Origin: Primulina eburnea
Lineage: Eukaryota; Streptophyta; Magnoliopsida; Lamiales; Gesneriaceae
Direction: 5' to 3'
NCBI RefSeq assembly: GCF_022965805.1
Contig: NC_133108.1
Span: forward strand, 43,036,051 to 43,100,050
Length of the DNA: 64,000 bases
Shown here piece by piece: positions 61,236-64,000 of this stretch. The notes beneath the pieces were generated by a model. The model was given only the letters and a program-made list of their open reading frames with translations, had not been told where the DNA came from and made no database searches. Both the position numbers and the translations under genes were made by a program. Numbering within the stretch: the first letter of the stretch is position 1; every line of letters starts with the position of its first letter.

Positions 61236-61579
61236 TTTATTATTTTATTAAGTATGAGACACTTACAGTAATTAATTTTGGTGTCATTGTCTGTTTTAAT
61301 AATTATATATATTAATAAAATGTTAAAATTTTAATGTAAGTTATAGGTAGTTCAGTGGATAAAGTCATTTTTCTTAGAGTTTAGGTTATAGGTTCAATTT
61401 TTATTGAGATCATTTTTTTTATTCTTTTATTTTTCAATTAATTTTTTAATTTATATATCAAAATTACAGTGTAGTCCCTCACTATTTCTTATAATTATAT
61501 TTTGATCTTCATTTAAATATAAATTTAACGAATTATAAAAAATATCATACAAGCACGCATCGCGTGCGTCGTACACTAG
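61236..61579 (+). mobile_element. Small Helitron, unit III copy (5' end lost)
   Basis: Collinear with 43982-44323, with the hairpin GCACGC-ATC-GCGTGC and final CTAG at 61576-61579. The extreme 5' end is missing, so the boundary between the germin fragment and unit III lies inside the Helitron. Confidence 0.75.
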
Positions 61580-61929
61580 TAGGTAACTATAGTAGTGGAT
61601 GGTTACGCACATTGTAGGTGTTAAAAAAATGAATTAATTAATTAGTTAAAAATATTTTCTCCATCAATTGAATATAAGGTGGACGGCTTTCTAAATCGGA
61701 ATTTTTTTTAAAAAAATTATGTGGATTAAAATATAAATGAAATAAATTGTAAATTAATTAAAAATAAAAGTTGTTTTTGTAATAAGAAAGTGTATCATAA
61801 GCCTACCAAAAGTGGTTACTATACTAGTAGCCACATTCTTAATGATTGAGTAAAAGAAATATAGTCACAGATAATAGATTTGTTGCTAAAAAAATAGTAA
61901 GTAATAATGTAATAAATAATTGGGTCAAA

Positions 61930-62074
61930 GTTGTAATCTGATGTCTCGATTACACAGATTTATATATATACATATATATATATATAAAGTTATAATCTGA
62001 TGTCTCGATTACACAGATATATATATATGTCGATTATATATATAAAGTTATAATGTAATCGAGACATATTACAC

Positions 62075-62138
<64 letters not shown>

Positions 62139-62305
62139 GTCGATTATATATATAAAGTTATAATGTAATCGAGACATCAGATTATAACTTTATATATATA
62201 ATCGATATATATCTGTGTAATCGAGACTACACAGAGACATCAGATTATAACTTTTTATATATAATCGATATATATATATATATATGTATATCTGTGTAAT
62301 CGACA
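61930..62305. repeat. Large AT-rich inverted repeat in the promoter of X8 copy 4
   Basis: TATAATCTGATGTCTCGATT and its mirror AATCGAGACATCAGATTATA occur several times, separated by a long pure (TA)n run (about 62077-62131) and further TA runs. It is an expanded version of the copy 2 promoter repeat. The arms could fold into hairpins of about 40 bp or more. Confidence 0.8.
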
Positions 62306-62348
62306 GAAAGTGTAAGAATCGGAAGAGAGCACAAAACTATTCAAACCA

Positions 62349-62887
62349 ATGGCGAATCTAAATGTTTTCTCCTGCTCGTTTTTGTTGCTTATGTGCATTA
62401 GTGCGTGCATGATACAAATATTTCAAGACTTTATTTATTTATGATGAGTCTTCTTGTTAGCCCTAAATCTAAATTTAATTTATCTTACTTCTTTCCTTTG
62501 TTTTTTATTTTCTTTTATATATTTTTTAAAAAAAACAATTGCTAGAATAACGATAAAAATATTATCCAGGGTCAGGAGACTAAGGACTGGTGTGTGGTGA
62601 GGCAAGGTGCCTCAGAAGACGCCATGTGGCATTTTTTTCCCATTTTGCAAAGAGTTAGATTGCATTCCAGTCTATCCCGACGGAGATTGCTTCTTACCTG
62701 ACAACTTAGTCAATCATGTCTCTTATGTTCTTAACCTCAAATACAGGAAATCCGATACTGCCTACCCAAGATACCTTGGCGTCAAAACCTCCGTCGATCC
62801 ATGTAAGTTATTCCGGCTCATCGATAATTAATTTTGTGATTTTTTTGAATTAATATAATTATATGGCCTGTTTGGTGTGATTGAATG
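62349..62887 (+). pseudogene. X8/CBM43 small secreted protein, copy 4 (broken)
   Basis: Exon 1 62349-62411 keeps an open signal peptide, but its donor is mutated from ATG|GTACAAAT to ATG|ATACAAAT, so intron 1 cannot be spliced normally. Exon 2 62570-62802 has a 2-bp loss in the T-run after ATGTGGCAT (frameshift) and a 3-bp gain that disrupts the GAC-P cysteine. Intron 2 is then cut at 62887 by a hAT element. Exon 3 is not in the window. Confidence 0.9.
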
Positions 62888-62907
62888 CAGAGCCATTTTC
62901 AAAAATT

Positions 62908-63102
62908 TAGCGACGGTTTTTTAAACCGTCGCTAATATTTGCGACGGTTTGTACAACCGTCGCCGATGGGGATCGGCGACTGTTTTAATTATACCGTCGC
63001 TACTAGCGACGGTTTATTCAAATGTGAATAAAAACAGTCGCTATTAGCGACGGTTTTTCAAAAAACAGTCGCTAATGGCGACGGTTGTTCCAGAAACCGT
63101 CG
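62908..63102. repeat. Six consecutive GCGACGG hairpins at the hAT left end
   Basis: Palindromic units at about 62908-62934, 62941-62963, 62975-63000, 63005-63042, 63047-63073 and 63078-63102 each pair GCGACGG (or GCGACTG) with CCGTCGC (or CAGTCGC) around a short A/T loop. They are likely transposase-binding subterminal repeats. Confidence 0.85.
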
Positions 63103-63193
63103 TACATCCGTCCAATCAAGTCCGAACCATTTATAAGGATGAGATCAAATACATTTTATTCTTGTTTAAGATTATAACTTGAACTATTTGAAA

Positions 63194-64000
63194 ATGGAAC
63201 ATCAATCTGTTGCAAAGAAAGGAAAAACATTGATATCTTCTTTCTTTAAGAAGAGAGATCGTCAAGCTAGTGAAGATACTTCAATTCCTACGGTCCTTAC
63301 AATGCAACATCAATCCAGTGAAAGTCTTCTATTTCCCAATATCCAAATTCCTTCATGTTCCTCTCCTAGAGACGATCATCAGTCTTCGTCTACTTTTATT
63401 GAACGAGATCCGGGAAAAAGAAAACAGATATGTGAATATCATGTTAATGTACGAGATGAGATAAGACGTTCATATCTAAATATGGGGCCTTATCAACCAG
63501 ATATGTTGGAGTATCCAGGTACGAAATTTGGAAGCCAGAATCGTCGTTTTCAGAAAAAATGGTTTCAGAAATTTTATTGGTTGGAGTATTCGCCTTCAAC
63601 AAATAAGGCATATTGTTTCTATTGCTTTCTTTTCCTGAATGATGTTAATTCATCTAATATCTCGGCATTGGTCAATGAAGGATTTGACAATTGGAAAAGG
63701 GTAAACCAAGGAAAAACATGTGCTTTTCTTTCCCATATTGGTTCTGCAGCTTCTTCACCTCATACTATGTGTGAGAGAAGGGCTGAAAATTTGATGAGGC
63801 CCTCACAACATATTGATAAAGTGATGCATGCACAATCTAAAGAGGAAAAAGAGAAAAATCGTCTGCGTTTGAGCACCTCAATTGTAGCTGTTCGTTGGCT
63901 AGCACTTCAAGGTTGTGTTTTTAGAGGTAACGATGAATCTCTATCTTCATCTAATCGTGGAAATTTTCTTGAATTGGTAAAGGCTTTTGCAAAAATGAAT
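63194..64000 (+). CDS. hAT transposase-like protein (TTF-type zinc finger/DUF4371), partial
   Basis: 269 codons are open to the window end. It starts MEHQSVAKKGKTLISSFFKK, then a Ser-rich linker, then ERDPGKRKQICEYHVNVRDEIRR. Next come YLNMGPYQPD and RRFQKKWFQKFYWLEYS, then AYCFYCFLF, the TTF-type zinc-finger region (Cys-x2-Cys). NEGFDNWKR, H...H of the finger end, RLSTSIVAVRWLALQGCVFRG and NDESLSSSNRGNFLEL lead into DUF4371. This is the layout of plant ZMYM1-like hAT transposases, whose catalytic and dimerisation parts would follow downstream. No stop interrupts it, so it may be an autonomous, fairly young copy. Confidence 0.88.
   Translation, partial: MEHQSVAKKGKTLISSFFKKRDRQASEDTSIPTVLTMQHQSSESLLFPNIQIPSCSSPRDDHQSSSTFIERDPGKRKQICEYHVNVRDEIRRSYLNMGPYQPDMLEYPGTKFGSQNRRFQKKWFQKFYWLEYSPSTNKAYCFYCFLFLNDVNSSNISALVNEGFDNWKRVNQGKTCAFLSHIGSAASSPHTMCERRAENLMRPSQHIDKVMHAQSKEEKEKNRLRLSTSIVAVRWLALQGCVFRGNDESLSSSNRGNFLELVKAFAKMN

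Larger units (their letters stand above)
62888..64000 (+). mobile_element. hAT transposon, left part
   Basis: Alignment with intron 2 of copies 2 and 3 breaks exactly after ATTGAATG. The new sequence starts CAGAGCCATTTTCAAA, a hAT-like CAGRG terminus. ATTGAATG (62880-62887) would be the 8-bp target duplication. A subterminal hairpin array (62908-63102) and an open transposase frame (63194 on) follow. The right end lies beyond the window. Confidence 0.82.

Noticed and set aside
62888..63110. CRISPR-like array (regularly spaced GCGACGG units)
   Set aside because: Units alternate in orientation and pair into hairpins, spacers are only A/T loops, and the host is a plant; they are subterminal repeats of a hAT element.

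Overview
This is a nuclear genomic window from a flowering plant, almost certainly a eudicot. The evidence is GT-AG introns, plant-specific families (root-type ferredoxin, ROP-GAP with a CRIB motif, FAF domain, X8/CBM43, germin-like, class III peroxidase) and AT-rich intergenic DNA packed with plant-type MITEs, Helitrons and solo LTRs. An asterid, perhaps of the Lamiales, is my guess from the look of the repeats; it is not demonstrated. All genes recognised here lie on the + strand.

Region 1 (1-24.5 kb) is gene-bearing. It holds the 3' part of a TM9SF/nonaspanin gene (201-4273), ribosomal protein uL1/RPL10A (6401-8517, with a GC-AG intron), a plastid-targeted root-type ferredoxin (12326-12787) and a GH17 beta-1,3-glucanase with a predicted GPI-anchor tail (21158-23100). 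From memory, the last three match Arabidopsis At2g27530, At2g27510 and At2g27500, which suggests old conserved gene order. A putative 4.7-kb minus-strand Helitron (15362-20051) separates ferredoxin from GH17. It contains a 348-bp TRIM retrotransposon with LTRs, PBS, PPT and TSD, and a hAT-like MITE.

Region 2 (24.5-37.4 kb) has MITEs, a LINE RNase H relic, a five-exon ROP GTPase-activating protein (30310-35103) and an intronless FAF-domain protein (36655-37404).

Region 3 (38.4-64 kb) is a decaying tandem-duplication cluster. A three-exon gene for a small secreted X8/CBM43 protein is present as pseudogene copy 1 (38480-40340), intact copies 2 (45851-46460) and 3 (52988-53596), and broken copy 4 (62349 onward). 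Class III peroxidase exon fragments and a germin-like gene were duplicated along with it. Only one germin-like copy is complete (55044-55658); the others are an inverted/deleted remnant and a truncated 5' part. Comparing the duplicated units gives empty sites for many insertions: three solo LTRs (5-bp TSDs), hAT, PIF/Harbinger and Helitron elements, and at the right edge an apparently young hAT with an open transposase frame and a hairpin array in its end.

A ~160-186-bp element recurs throughout. Six complete copies each have a perfect 9-bp target-site duplication and carry a GTGAGAC/GTCTCAC dyad exactly 12 bp inside each end. It is the clearest candidate here for an undescribed repeat family.
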